This document shows positions 5,887 through 11,770 of a stretch of 11,770 nucleotides of DNA, one piece after another. Below the pieces are notes generated by a model. That model was not told the DNA's origin. It saw only the letters and a list, made by a program, of their open reading frames with translations, and did no database searches. The first letter of the stretch is position 1. The number at the start of each line of letters is the position of its first letter. The stretch comes from Desulfatitalea sp. (GTDB lineage: Bacteria; Desulfobacterota; Desulfobacteria; Desulfobacterales; Desulfosarcinaceae). The stretch spans positions 1 to 11,770 of the forward strand of contig JAGTVD010000301.1 in NCBI GenBank assembly GCA_018224505.1. Direction: 5' to 3'. Both the position numbers and the translations under genes were made by a program.

Positions 5887-7971
5887 CTATGCCGCTTTAA
5901 CCGTAACGAAGGTGTCATGCAGGGCCGGGCTGCCGCCCACCGGGTCGGTGATGCTCTCCTGCAGCACGCTGTCGGCCACGCCTTTATTGAAGCAACGGGT
6001 CGCCTCCCGCGCCTCGTGGCCGAAGCCATGCACCATGAAGACCGCTTCGGGGTGAATCAGGTCGGTGACAAATGCCTTGATGACCCCACTGCCGCAGCGG
6101 CTTTCCACCTGTACCTCCTGACCGTCGGCAATCCCCAGCTTGGCGGCCCGCTTTTTGTTGATCCAGAGATTGTTTTCCGGGTAAAGCTCGCTCAAATAGG
6201 GATTGTTCTGGGTGGAAATATGGGTGTGGGCGGCGACGCGGCCCACGACCAGCCGGAAACGGTCCTCCTCCGGCCGGGGCACCGGCTCGTAGGGCGGGAA
6301 GGAGGGAAATCCAGCCTCCTCCAGTAAAGAGGAGCGCAATTCGATCTTGCCCGATGGGGTTTTGATTTTCAAGCCGTCCTTCCGGTCCCAGAAAATCGGA
6401 TCCTTGGCATAGGCCACGAAACCCTTGGTCTCGAAATCGGTCCGGGAGAAGCCGGTGCCTTCCAGCTGCCAGGCCACCAGTTCCTCCATGGTGTTGTAGG
6501 GGAAGTACTGTTCAATTCCCATGCGCCGGGCCAGCTGAAGCAGGATGATGGCGCTTTCGCGTGTGTCGTGCAGGGGCGGGATGACCTGCGGCCGCAAGAA
6601 CATCTGCGGTTTCAACCCGTTGGCCTGCTGGAGGCAGTCGGTGCGCTCGAAATAGGTCGACTCCGGCAGCACCACATCGGCATACCAGGCCGAGTCGCTG
6701 AAATTGACATCGATACAGACAATCAGATCCAGGTTGTCAAACGCCTTTTTGGTCTTGTTGGTGTCCGGAATCGACTTGAGGGCGTCGAAACGGTTGATGA
6801 TCAGCGCTTTGACCGGGTAGGGCTTTTCCGTCAAAATAGCGTCGATGAGCGTCTGGGGAACCCCATGGCTCGCATCGGGCAGCGGTAGGTCTTTGCCGCC
6901 CACCCCGTCGGCCCGGGGACCCTCGGTCTTGGGCAGCGACTGGTCCGTGAGTTTGCGGGCCGGTTTGCGGCCCACTTCACCGGGGCCTTTTTTGAAGAAG
7001 AGCCCGCCGGGGGCTTCGATGGACCCCATCAACACATTGAGGATCAGGATCGAGCGCCGCAGGTAGATTTCGTTGATGTGGTGGGCGCCCCGGTACCCGA
7101 AGTGGAAGATCACGGCCGGCTTGTCGCGGCTCATGTCCCGGGCCAGTTTGACGATCTGGGCCGCCGGTATGCCGGTTTCCGCCTCAGCCCACTCGGGGGT
7201 ATAGGGCCTGACAAATTCCTTGAGTTCGGACAGTCCGCTCACCCACCGGTCCACGAAGGCCTCGTCATAGAGCCGCTCTTTGAGGACGACGTGCATCAGG
7301 CCATAGTTGAGGGCCAGGTCGGTGCCCGGCCGGATCATCCAGTGGCGCGTCGCCTTGGTGGCTGTCACCGTGACCCGCGGATCGATGTAGGTTAACTGGG
7401 CGCCGTTGGCCAGGGCGGTCATCAGGTTGTTCACCTCCTTGACCGCCACGGCCTCGAAAATATTGCGGCCGTAGAGCACGATATGCTTGGCCTTGTCGTA
7501 TTGCATGCCCATCTGGGCATCGGTGTAGCCGAACAGGCTGCGGCAAGCGGTGTTGACCGATCCCTTGCACAGGGCATCGTGGGTGTGGTGATTGGGCGAC
7601 CCGAGGGCTTTCAAGAAAGTTTTGCTCACATGGGTCGAGAGGTTGGTGCGTTCGACCAGGGCCACGCTGCGCCCGCCATGGGTATCGATCACCGCTTTGA
7701 GTTTGCCGGCCACATAGTCCAGGGCTTCATCCCAGGAGACCGAACGCCACTGTCCGGAACCCCGTTCACCATCCCGAATCAGGGGCGTGTGCAAGCGCTG
7801 GTGGTCGTAAAGCAGTGCGGTGCCTGCAGCGCCCTTGGGGCAAAGGCTGCCCTCGATGCCGGCCACATGGGGGTTGCCCTGGACCCACTGTACCCGGCCA
7901 TTGGCCACTTCCACCTGGATGGGGCAGCGTATCGAACACATGAAACATAAGGAATAGAAAGTTTTACTCAC
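5887..7971 (-). CDS. Molybdopterin-dependent oxidoreductase catalytic subunit, PsrA/PhsA-like, cytoplasmic
   Basis: This 694-residue member of the DMSO-reductase superfamily binds molybdenum or tungsten bis-pterin and one [4Fe-4S] cluster. The N-terminal cluster ligands are C9, C12, C16 and C44 (CFMCSIRC ... SLCPKG). Cys135 in HDALCKGS sits where Cys metal ligands occur in polysulfide/thiosulfate reductases and Nap-like enzymes, so it is the likely Mo/W ligand. Other family marks: SWDEALD (79-85), RPGTDLAL (214-221), ADVVLPESTYFERTD (431-445), and the C-terminal pterin domain near 595-694. Start is GTG 7971, fixed by a strong ribosome site and because C9 must be retained. There is no Tat leader, unlike PsrA and PhsA, so the enzyme should remain in the cytoplasm. 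Substrate could be a sulfur oxyanion, formate or something else; the sequence alone does not decide. Confidence 0.9.
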   Translation of the reverse strand: MSKTFYSLCFMCSIRCPIQVEVANGRVQWVQGNPHVAGIEGSLCPKGAAGTALLYDHQRLHTPLIRDGERGSGQWRSVSWDEALDYVAGKLKAVIDTHGGRSVALVERTNLSTHVSKTFLKALGSPNHHTHDALCKGSVNTACRSLFGYTDAQMGMQYDKAKHIVLYGRNIFEAVAVKEVNNLMTALANGAQLTYIDPRVTVTATKATRHWMIRPGTDLALNYGLMHVVLKERLYDEAFVDRWVSGLSELKEFVRPYTPEWAEAETGIPAAQIVKLARDMSRDKPAVIFHFGYRGAHHINEIYLRRSILILNVLMGSIEAPGGLFFKKGPGEVGRKPARKLTDQSLPKTEGPRADGVGGKDLPLPDASHGVPQTLIDAILTEKPYPVKALIINRFDALKSIPDTNKTKKAFDNLDLIVCIDVNFSDSAWYADVVLPESTYFERTDCLQQANGLKPQMFLRPQVIPPLHDTRESAIILLQLARRMGIEQYFPYNTMEELVAWQLEGTGFSRTDFETKGFVAYAKDPIFWDRKDGLKIKTPSGKIELRSSLLEEAGFPSFPPYEPVPRPEEDRFRLVVGRVAAHTHISTQNNPYLSELYPENNLWINKKRAAKLGIADGQEVQVESRCGSGVIKAFVTDLIHPEAVFMVHGFGHEAREATRCFNKGVADSVLQESITDPVGGSPALHDTFVTVKAA

Positions 7972-7974
7972 AGT

Positions 7975-7982
7975 CCTCCTCC
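7975..7982 (-). promoter_or_regulatory. Ribosome binding site fixing the GTG start of the molybdoenzyme
   Basis: The coding strand reads GGAGGAGG, with the first GGAGG six bases before GTG 7971. No in-frame ATG exists upstream of the cluster cysteine C9, so this strong site settles the start. Confidence 0.75.
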
Positions 7983-8073
7983 GTGTATGTCACCTTGGAT
8001 GGTTTAAAAAAGGTCAACCCGCAATCATAACCGTGAATGCCGGGTGGCGGATCAGTGGATCGGGCATTTAATC

Positions 8074-8089
8074 AGCAATAATCATACCA
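8074..8089 (-). promoter_or_regulatory. Sigma-54 (-24/-12) promoter for the molybdoenzyme operon
   Basis: On the minus strand this reads TGGTATGATTATTGCT. GG and GC are 10 bases apart, with TTGCT at -12, TGG at -24 and the conserved G after the next three bases. Two pyrimidine changes (T for C) are the only departures from TGGCACG-N4-TTGCT. The predicted start is near 8063, 92 nt before the GTG. It faces the redox operon and has two candidate activator dyads behind it. Confidence 0.68.
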
Positions 8090-8203
8090 TCGGCCGCTTA
8101 TCGGTAATGGCGATGTCATTCGCGTGCAATTATCATAAAAACATTAAAAAACAGTCCATTGGTGATTCGGCATGCCGCGTGGCACATGGCGTTCAACGCC
8201 AGC

Positions 8204-8227
8204 GGGTGCACTATTTTTTATGCACGC
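8204..8227. promoter_or_regulatory. Activator dyad copy 1 (GGGTGCA-N10-TGCACGC)
   Basis: Seven-base arms match at 6 of 7 positions around a 10-base spacer of almost pure A/T (CTATTTTTTA). It is centred near 8215.5, about 150 bp upstream of the predicted leftward start (8063). It matches the second copy in arms, spacer length and AT-rich spacer, which argues for one protein dimer binding both. Confidence 0.6.
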
Positions 8228-8290
8228 ATCAATAATGGTGCGCCGGCGGATATCGCCTTTTGTACGCACACAATTTAGGCGGTTGCAAAT

Positions 8291-8314
8291 GGGTGCAAAA
8301 CTTTATATGCACCC
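8291..8314. promoter_or_regulatory. Activator dyad copy 2 (GGGTGCA-N10-TGCACCC)
   Basis: Seven-base perfect arms flank a 10-base spacer (AAACTTTATA). It is centred near 8302.5, 87 bp from copy 1 (about 8.3 helical turns) and about 178 bp upstream of the predicted rightward start (8480). The half-site resembles NtrC half-sites (TGCACC), but the arms point the opposite way and the spacing differs. Confidence 0.65.
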
Positions 8315-8453
8315 GGAAGAGCCGTTGTCCGGCCCTGTTTTTTTATCAGCTGTGGGCCGCATCGCACCGAGTAATGTTTTAACAAATTGAAATAATGGAG
8401 CATATACATATTTAAGCAGGCAGCCTGCGGTCCCGCGCGCACGTTTCGCAGGA

Positions 8454-8469
8454 TGGCATATGGCTTGCT
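8454..8469 (+). promoter_or_regulatory. Sigma-54 (-24/-12) promoter for the TSUP gene
   Basis: The sequence TGGCATATGGCTTGCT has TGGCA at -24 and TTGCT at -12 with 10 bases between GG and GC. The base after TGGCA is T rather than C and the next is A rather than G. The predicted start is near 8480, giving a leader of about 149 nt. It faces the TSUP gene and shares the upstream dyads with the leftward promoter. Confidence 0.68.
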
Positions 8470-8489
8470 ATTGTATTCAGACGCTTTGT

Positions 8490-8591
8490 CCGGGGAGGTG
8501 CTCCGTGTCATCGACAACCACCCCGGTGGCGCCATGAATCAGCTGGTGAGAGATGTTTGCGTTCTGTCCGGGTGTCGGTTCGACCGCCCGG
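8490..8591 (+). other. Structured leader of the TSUP transcript
   Basis: Two foldable elements lie in the predicted leader. One pairs CCGGGG (8490-8495) with CCCCGG (8521-8526), extended by GGT/ACC after one mismatch. The second, 8568-8591, pairs CCGGG with CCCGG outside and CGGT with ACCG inside, with a 3-base bulge and 3-base loop. A TTTTT run comes only after a further 9 bases. It could tune translation or be incidental GC pairing; it matches no riboswitch known to me. Confidence 0.3.
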
Positions 8592-8628
8592 CATTGCCCA
8601 TTTTTCAATTTAGCCTTGGAGGACCGCT

Positions 8629-9771
8629 ATGCACCGTAAGACCGTTGTTTGTTTCGTGTTGCTGCTTTTTGCCGTGGTTGTGGCCGCACCCTTGATCACC
8701 GCCACCGCCGCCCACGCCAACAGCGCGTTGGAACGCGCCATTGCCGATGCCCCCAAAGGCACTGGTCCGGGTCAGATCAATCCCGATGCCCCCCAGGGGT
8801 ACCTGGGCATCCCGGGCGCCATCCAGATCAACCCCATCCTCGCCTTTTTCTGGGCCGTGTGGGTGGGCTGGGTATTTTCCACCGTCGGTGCCTTCGGCGG
8901 CATTATGGCCGGTGTGGGACACATCACCGTATTCGGCCTGGGTCAATATGCCGGTACGTTCCGGAGCACGGCGCCGCCGCTGAACAAGTTCATCACCGAC
9001 AGCATCCGGGTATCCAACCAGTGGCTGGTGGGTCTTTCGGCCCTGGTCTCCACCATCAACTATGTCAAACAGCGGCGGATCATCATCCCCCTGGGCATCA
9101 GTCTGGGAATGGGCTCCCTGGTGGCGGCCTTCCTGGTGGTTTACACCACCATGGGCAAGATCAGCTTTGCCCAGTACCAGGGATATTTCGGCCTGATCGT
9201 TTTCATCATCGGCGGCTTCATGGCCTACGAGATGACCCCCAAGGGCCAGAAATCCAAGAAACGCGCCAAGGATGCGGCCAAGGCGTTTGAAGAGACGATC
9301 AAGCATAAAGGCGATATCATCGAACAAGGGGTCAAAACCTCCGCGTTCAATCTCAAGCGCATCGAGATCACCTTCTTTGGTCAGACCTTCGGCTTCAGCC
9401 CCATCTGGGCCTTCGTGGGCGGCTTTTTCATCAGCGCCATCTCCTCGTTCATCGGTGTGGGCGGCGGCTTCCTGTACGTGCCGTTCCTGACCAGCGTAGT
9501 GGGCCTGCCCATGTTCGTCGCCGCCGGCACCTCGGCCCTGGCGGTGTTGATCAGCATGGTGCTCTCCATCGTCAACTTCATGGTCAAGGGCGTCACCGTC
9601 TACTGGATGATGATCGGCGTGGAGCTGGTGGGCGTTTTCGTCGGCTCCATGATCGGTCCGCGCACCGGAAAATACATTCCGGAAAAGGTCCTCAAGTGGG
9701 TTTTCATCGTGCTGGCCATCTATGTGGGTCTGCGTTACACCCTGCGGGGCTTCTTCGGGATTACCATTTAG
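8629..9771 (+). CDS. TauE/SafE (TSUP) family membrane transporter
   Basis: This 380-residue inner-membrane protein belongs to a family that moves anions such as sulfite, sulfoacetate or other organosulfur compounds. ATG 8629 has GGAGG six bases upstream. The first 30 residues form a signal-like segment ending AHA, then about 35 polar residues (to about 65) before the membrane core. Hydrophobic segments lie near 66-98, 131-144, 150-174, 183-200, 257-285, 293-318, 322-343 and 355-372. The second half carries the typical GVGGGFLYVPFLTSVVGLP ... AAGTSAL block (276-303). A charged, Lys-rich loop (204-232) splits the two halves and probably lies in the cytoplasm. The gene diverges from the molybdoenzyme operon and has its own sigma-54-like promoter, so co-induction is likely. 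Substrate and direction cannot be read from sequence; a sulfur anion is a family-based guess. Confidence 0.9.
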   Translation: MHRKTVVCFVLLLFAVVVAAPLITATAAHANSALERAIADAPKGTGPGQINPDAPQGYLGIPGAIQINPILAFFWAVWVGWVFSTVGAFGGIMAGVGHITVFGLGQYAGTFRSTAPPLNKFITDSIRVSNQWLVGLSALVSTINYVKQRRIIIPLGISLGMGSLVAAFLVVYTTMGKISFAQYQGYFGLIVFIIGGFMAYEMTPKGQKSKKRAKDAAKAFEETIKHKGDIIEQGVKTSAFNLKRIEITFFGQTFGFSPIWAFVGGFFISAISSFIGVGGGFLYVPFLTSVVGLPMFVAAGTSALAVLISMVLSIVNFMVKGVTVYWMMIGVELVGVFVGSMIGPRTGKYIPEKVLKWVFIVLAIYVGLRYTLRGFFGITI

Positions 9772-9804
9772 CCGGTTCCCGCAAAGACCAACCCTATGAT
9801 TAAT

Positions 9805-9835
9805 GCGTGCCGGCCTCTTACTGGGGCCGGCACGC
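9805..9835 (+). terminator. 11-bp perfect GC hairpin after the TSUP gene
   Basis: GCGTGCCGGCC (9805-9815) and GGCCGGCACGC (9825-9835) pair perfectly around a 9-base loop, 34 bp past the TSUP stop. The stem is very stable but is followed by CCCTTCC rather than a T-run. It may be a partial terminator that lowers expression of the downstream genes, or a 3' end stabiliser. Confidence 0.5.
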
Positions 9836-9917
9836 CCCTTCCAGGGGGAAGAATCCGGCGAGCGCGGGGGCCCGCTCTTGCCCCGGCACCGCCCCCCGGA
9901 TGTGATGGGAAGTGGGT

Positions 9918-10490
9918 ATGGAAGCAATCCTGATGCGGCTGTTTATATGGGTGGATGCCATCTTGATCCTGCCGTTTCGCATTCCCCAGAGCGCCCTGAC
10001 CGGATTTCTGGTGGGTTCTTTTATTCTGGCGATGCTCTGCGTGATCCTGGGCGAACTGACCCTTTCGGCGGCCATCCGCTGGAATCGGCGCCATATCGAG
10101 ACCCTCAAGGGGGAGGCGGAACGTCAGGAGCAACTTAGCTACCAGGCCTACGAGGCCGGTGACAAGGACGGCTACAAAGCGCTCAACAAGGCGGCCAGCG
10201 ACGCTTGGGGCCGCCAGTTTTTCACCATGGCCGCCTTTTCAGCCGGCATGCTCTGGCCGGTGCCTTTTGCCCTGGCCTGGATGCAGACCCGGTTTCAGGA
10301 GGTGGAGTTTGCTGTCTTCTGGCCCTTTTCACTGCTGCTCGGACAGGGTGTCGGGTACCCGTTCATCTTTATACCGCTTTATATTGCCGCACGCATCGTG
10401 TTCGGGCGGTTGCGCCCTTACCTTCCATACTTCCGACGCAATCAGGCCGCGGTGGACCCGAATATCACCGCCGCCGGTGCTGATCAATAA
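9918..10490 (+). CDS. Three-helix membrane protein with cytoplasmic helical loop, function unknown
   Basis: The product is 190 residues from ATG 9918, preceded by GGGAAG at 5 bases; a GTG six bases earlier is possible. Hydrophobic helices lie at about 27-50, 100-123 and 133-163. Between the first two is a polar helical stretch (54-97) rich in E, K, Q and A, including YEAGDKDGYKALNKAA, likely cytoplasmic given the flanking arginines. One TM, a charged helical hairpin, then two TM helices is the layout of the DUF106/EMC3/TMCO1 branch of the YidC superfamily; this is a topology match, not a recognised family hit. It follows the TSUP gene by 146 bp on the same strand and could help assemble or regulate that transporter. 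I do not recognise it by name. Confidence 0.82.
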   Translation: MEAILMRLFIWVDAILILPFRIPQSALTGFLVGSFILAMLCVILGELTLSAAIRWNRRHIETLKGEAERQEQLSYQAYEAGDKDGYKALNKAASDAWGRQFFTMAAFSAGMLWPVPFALAWMQTRFQEVEFAVFWPFSLLLGQGVGYPFIFIPLYIAARIVFGRLRPYLPYFRRNQAAVDPNITAAGADQ

Positions 10491-10603
10491 ACCGGTCCGT
10501 GGTGCGCGGCACAAGAATCGGGTCGTCCCGCAGGCCGCAGGGACAGTGGCAGATGCCCGATATCCGGTTCAAAGATCTAATGAGCATGTCGCACTGTAAT
10601 AGG

Positions 10604-11122
10604 ATGGCTTCCATCCAATCGTCCTCCGATCCCCGGGCTACCCGGCCCCAGGGCCATATCTTTGCGGCCATGCTGCTCCTTGTTCTGTTCTGCCTGCCCG
10701 CCCCGGCATTGGCCATACAATCCCATGGCGGGCCGGAGGGGCTGCATGCGCACCAGATGGCCCATCTCTTTTTCGCCTTTTCCATGGGGCTGTTGATTTA
10801 CTGGCTGCGCCGGCGCGGGTTGGTCACGGAACAGGGATGGCGTTTCATCCAGTACGGGGCGCTATTTTTCATCGCCTGGAATCTCAATGCGTTCTTCGGC
10901 CACTGGCTCGAGGAGTTGTCCGGGCTGCTCATCACCGAGCGCATCGGGCCGATGCAGATCCGCATCACCACCGTCGAGGGGCATGGCTGGGCGGGCGTTG
11001 CCTACTATCTGGCCAAACTGGATCACCTGTTGTGCGTGCCCGCACTGATATTCCTGTTTCTCGGGTTGCGCCGGTTGCTGCGGGCTTCCATCCATGGCAC
11101 AGCCGGGGAGAATCGGTCATGA
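10604..11122 (+). CDS. Histidine-rich membrane protein coupled to a sensor kinase
   Basis: The start is uncertain: ATG 10604 (172 residues) gives a good signal-peptide n-region, while ATG 10580, ATG 10586 or GTG 10499 are in frame; none has a strong ribosome site. A hydrophobic stretch ends PAPALA at about residue 37, like a signal peptide. The presumed mature start carries clustered His (41, 48, 50, 54 in SHGGPEGLHAHQMAH), followed by TM segments near 53-68, 80-95 and 137-158. Further His at 100, 127 and 141 lie near membrane boundaries, so metal or heme binding is conceivable. Its stop overlaps the start of the next kinase as ATGA, so the two are probably made together and this protein may be the kinase's sensory partner. 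The family is unrecognised; the partner role is inferred from position. Confidence 0.8.
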   Translation: MASIQSSSDPRATRPQGHIFAAMLLLVLFCLPAPALAIQSHGGPEGLHAHQMAHLFFAFSMGLLIYWLRRRGLVTEQGWRFIQYGALFFIAWNLNAFFGHWLEELSGLLITERIGPMQIRITTVEGHGWAGVAYYLAKLDHLLCVPALIFLFLGLRRLLRASIHGTAGENRS

Positions 11123-11770
11123 CCGTCACCTTCCTGCCCATCTGGATCGTGGATGTGGGCGGCGCCCTGTTGATGATCGTCTTCTCCTTTCTGTGCGTCT
11201 ATTACGCGTTGCAGTTGCGCAAACGGGACCCGCAGAACATCATCTGGGCTTTTCTGATGTGGGTCAGTGTCACCCTGGCCCTTTTTGCCGTGTCGCGCTC
11301 CCTGGGGCACATTGTCAAACAACTGTTGATCATTACCGGTAATCACCGGTTGTGGGTACCCATTCGGCCTTACAGCGGGGCCATCAACACCCTCACCTTC
11401 ATGATGGTGGGAGCGGCCACCCTCTATTTCGAGCGGACCTGGACCATCTACCAGGGGATCATTCGGGATCGCCAGGCGTTGGCCGCCGCCCACAAGGCGT
11501 TGCTGCAGCTGAACCAGGGGCTCGAGGAGCGGGTCGAAGAGCGCACCCGCGCCCTGGCCCACTCCGAATACAAGTACCGGCGCATTTTCGAAGCCTCCAA
11601 GGACATGATCGCCGTAACCGGCAAGGATGGGCGCATATTGGATCTCAACCCGGCCGGACGCGCCATGCTCGGTTTGGAAGGTGTGGACACCGGAGCCCGC
11701 ATGCCCTCCCTGGGCAATTTTTTCAGGGACGATGCCGATTGGCAGCGGATCAGGGAGACCATCGCGGATC
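11119..11770 (+). CDS. Membrane sensor protein with PAS domain, probable histidine kinase (3' end outside window)
   Basis: About 217 codons are present with no stop before the edge. ATG 11119 follows GGGGAGAA and overlaps the previous stop (ATGA). Hydrophobic segments lie near 7-30, 42-60 and 86-102, with short loops; the last runs into a long charged coiled coil (about 108-148, with LNQGLEERVEERTRAL) typical of the linker leading to PAS and kinase domains. From about 150 a PAS domain begins (YRRIFEASKDMIAVTGKDGRILDLNPAGRAM). The kinase core itself is not in the window, so a diguanylate cyclase or hybrid kinase is possible, but the TM-coil-PAS layout most often ends in HisKA/HATPase. It likely senses a redox or membrane signal with the protein encoded upstream. 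Confidence 0.85.
   Translation, partial: MTVTFLPIWIVDVGGALLMIVFSFLCVYYALQLRKRDPQNIIWAFLMWVSVTLALFAVSRSLGHIVKQLLIITGNHRLWVPIRPYSGAINTLTFMMVGAATLYFERTWTIYQGIIRDRQALAAAHKALLQLNQGLEERVEERTRALAHSEYKYRRIFEASKDMIAVTGKDGRILDLNPAGRAMLGLEGVDTGARMPSLGNFFRDDADWQRIRETIAD

Larger units (their letters stand above)
7972..8628. other. 657-bp divergent control region, no gene
   Basis: This gap separates the leftward redox operon from the rightward TSUP gene. It is noticeably richer in A and T than the flanking genes. It contains a leftward sigma-54-like promoter (8074-8089), a rightward one (8454-8469), and two related dyads between them (8204-8227 and 8291-8314). The predicted leaders are about 92 nt (leftward) and 149 nt (rightward). 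Short open frames here cross the promoter and dyad elements, have poor starts, and look non-coding. Confidence 0.75.

Noticed and set aside
8180..8194. TGGCACATGGCGTTC as another sigma-54 promoter
   Set aside because: The -24 part is perfect, but the -12 position lacks the essential GC at the right spacing.
8204..8314. Classical NtrC binding sites
   Set aside because: The half-sites resemble NtrC ones, but they face the opposite way with a 10-base spacer, so they do not fit the NtrC consensus.
8275..8535. 86-codon minus-strand frame in the divergent control region
   Set aside because: It crosses the second dyad and the rightward promoter element, has no clear ribosome site and no recognisable motif.
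8605..9927. Open frame on the minus strand (about 440 codons) opposite the TSUP gene
   Set aside because: Asp, Glu, Gly and His rich antisense of a hydrophobic membrane protein, a well-known artefact; no ribosome site or motif.
1..11770. CRISPR arrays, tRNA or rRNA genes, insertion sequences, attachment sites
   Set aside because: No regularly spaced repeats, structural RNA motifs, transposase frames or terminal inverted repeats were seen on either strand.

Overview
The window reads as GC-rich chromosomal DNA from an anaerobic, sulfur-cycling Deltaproteobacterium (Desulfobacterota, most like a Desulfobacterales member). This taxonomic guess is inference. It rests on the Fe-S/flavin/molybdenum redox genes, the abundant two-component genes, the sigma-54 type promoters and the overall protein style; no marker gene is present.

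Layout, minus strand from 8.1 kb leftward: a redox operon runs molybdopterin oxidoreductase (5887-7971), four-cluster ferredoxin subunit (5308-5823), FAD/NAD(P) oxidoreductase with extra Fe-S domains (3146-5299), a possible 27-codon small ORF, and a 70-residue protein (2823-3035). A 324-bp gap follows. A signalling block comes next: a Cache-type membrane histidine kinase (573-2498), a single-domain response regulator overlapping it by ATGA (193-576), and the first 27 codons of a second receiver protein leaving the window at base 1.

Layout, plus strand from 8.45 kb rightward: a TauE/SafE-family (TSUP) membrane protein with an N-terminal signal-like segment (8629-9771), a 190-residue three-helix membrane protein (9918-10490), a histidine-rich membrane protein (about 10604-11122), and a membrane-bound PAS histidine kinase overlapping it by ATGA and running off the end.

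The most interesting structure is the 657-bp divergent intergenic region (7972-8628). It carries two outward-facing sequences matching the sigma-54 -24/-12 consensus, one for the redox operon and one for the TSUP gene. Between them lie two copies of a 24-bp dyad (GGGTGCA-N10-TGCACCC type), placed where enhancer-binding activators usually bind. A third sigma-54 match precedes the Cache kinase. I infer one signal-controlled unit: a kinase and sigma-54 activator switch on a cytoplasmic molybdoenzyme that trades electrons with NAD(P)H through the FAD subunit, together with a membrane exporter/importer for a related (perhaps sulfur or organosulfur) anion. The molybdoenzyme resembles the polysulfide/thiosulfate reductase branch, but it lacks a Tat signal and a NrfD/cytochrome membrane partner, so its substrate is unknown.
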